From contig CAMDJY010000082.1 in NCBI GenBank assembly GCA_945901145.1, forward strand, positions 1-6,968: DNA of 6,968 bases. The letters run 5' to 3'. A program made the translations under genes and the position numbers. Positions 6,769 to 6,968 of the stretch are shown here, piece by piece; within the stretch, counting starts at the first letter, position 1; the number at the start of each line of letters is the position of its first letter. This DNA comes from Legionella genomosp. 1. GTDB lineage: Bacteria; Pseudomonadota; Gammaproteobacteria; Legionellales; Legionellaceae. The notes under the pieces are model-generated. The model ran no database searches, was not told the DNA's origin, and saw nothing but the letters and a program-made list of their open reading frames with translations.

Positions 6769-6968
6769 TTAACGAGTTCCGATAAATTCATCATCAAAAT
6801 AACGCTTAAGCTTCGTTCTTAATGTTCCACGACTCACACCTAAAACACGAGCAGCTTTAGATTGATTATAACGGGTTAATTCCATCACTGTACGGAATAA
6901 AGGTGCTTCAACTTCTTCAACAATCAATTGATAAAGATTGAGATTCAAATCTTTGCTACTGACATTCG
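6769..6968 (-). CDS. fis: Fis family DNA-binding protein, C-terminal 65 residues (partial)
   Basis: Fis is a small dimeric nucleoid protein that bends DNA and, in enterobacteria, activates stable-RNA promoters and aids site-specific recombination. The reverse-strand frame is open from the right edge to TAA at 6769-6771. The visible 65 residues align with the C-terminal two thirds of E. coli Fis: LYQLIVEEVEAPLFRTVMEL corresponds to [20 protein letters not shown], and TRYNQSKAARVLGVSRGTLR to [20 protein letters not shown]. These cover the dimer core and the helix-turn-helix whose recognition helix contains SRGTLRTKLKRY. A nine-residue tail, FDDEFIGTR, replaces the GMN end of E. coli Fis. The similar C-terminal domain of NtrC-type activators is an alternative, but the pattern and the end directly after the helix-turn-helix favour Fis itself. 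The N-terminus and promoter lie outside the window. Confidence 0.88.
   Translation of the reverse strand, partial: NVSSKDLNLNLYQLIVEEVEAPLFRTVMELTRYNQSKAARVLGVSRGTLRTKLKRYFDDEFIGTR

Noticed and set aside
1..6968. Search for a mobile element, CRISPR array, toxin-antitoxin pair or defence cluster
   Set aside because: All sizeable open stretches are accounted for by housekeeping genes, intergenic gaps are under 75 bp apart from rnpB itself, and no repeats or transposase-like frames were seen.

Overview
This window reads as ordinary chromosomal housekeeping DNA of a moderately AT-rich gammaproteobacterium. The evidence is the full-length E. coli-like UvrD with its C-terminal Tudor-like domain, the alpha2beta2-type glycyl-tRNA synthetase as two genes, Fis, the outer-membrane lipoprotein MlaA and a type A RNase P RNA. 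The Com1/DsbA2-like thiol oxidoreductase is of a kind best known from Legionella and Coxiella, so a Legionellales-like bacterium is plausible. That placement is inference, not proof.

Region 1 (1-5219, minus strand) is a head-to-tail series transcribed leftwards: uvrD, a com1/dsbA-like gene, glyQ and glyS, which runs off the left edge. glyQ and glyS overlap by ATGA. The dsbA-like stop lies 8 bp before the glyQ start. A candidate promoter for the last three genes overlaps the end of uvrD.

Region 2 (5220-6061) has a 45-bp divergent spacer in which weak back-to-back promoters for uvrD and mlaA can be drawn. It is followed by mlaA on the plus strand, standing alone without the mlaBCDEF genes.

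Region 3 (6062-6968, minus strand) is again transcribed leftwards: the 3' part of fis, then the complete RNase P RNA gene rnpB, then a small DUF1840 gene only 19 bp after the RNA. DUF1840 converges on mlaA. No good intrinsic terminator is visible between fis, rnpB and DUF1840.

The genes serve separate tasks: tRNA charging and processing, DNA repair, periplasmic disulfide chemistry, outer-membrane lipid asymmetry and nucleoid/transcription control. I see no mobile element, CRISPR array, toxin-antitoxin pair, defence module or other candidate for a new system. The points worth a second look concern gene arrangement, start sites and RNA structure, and are modest.
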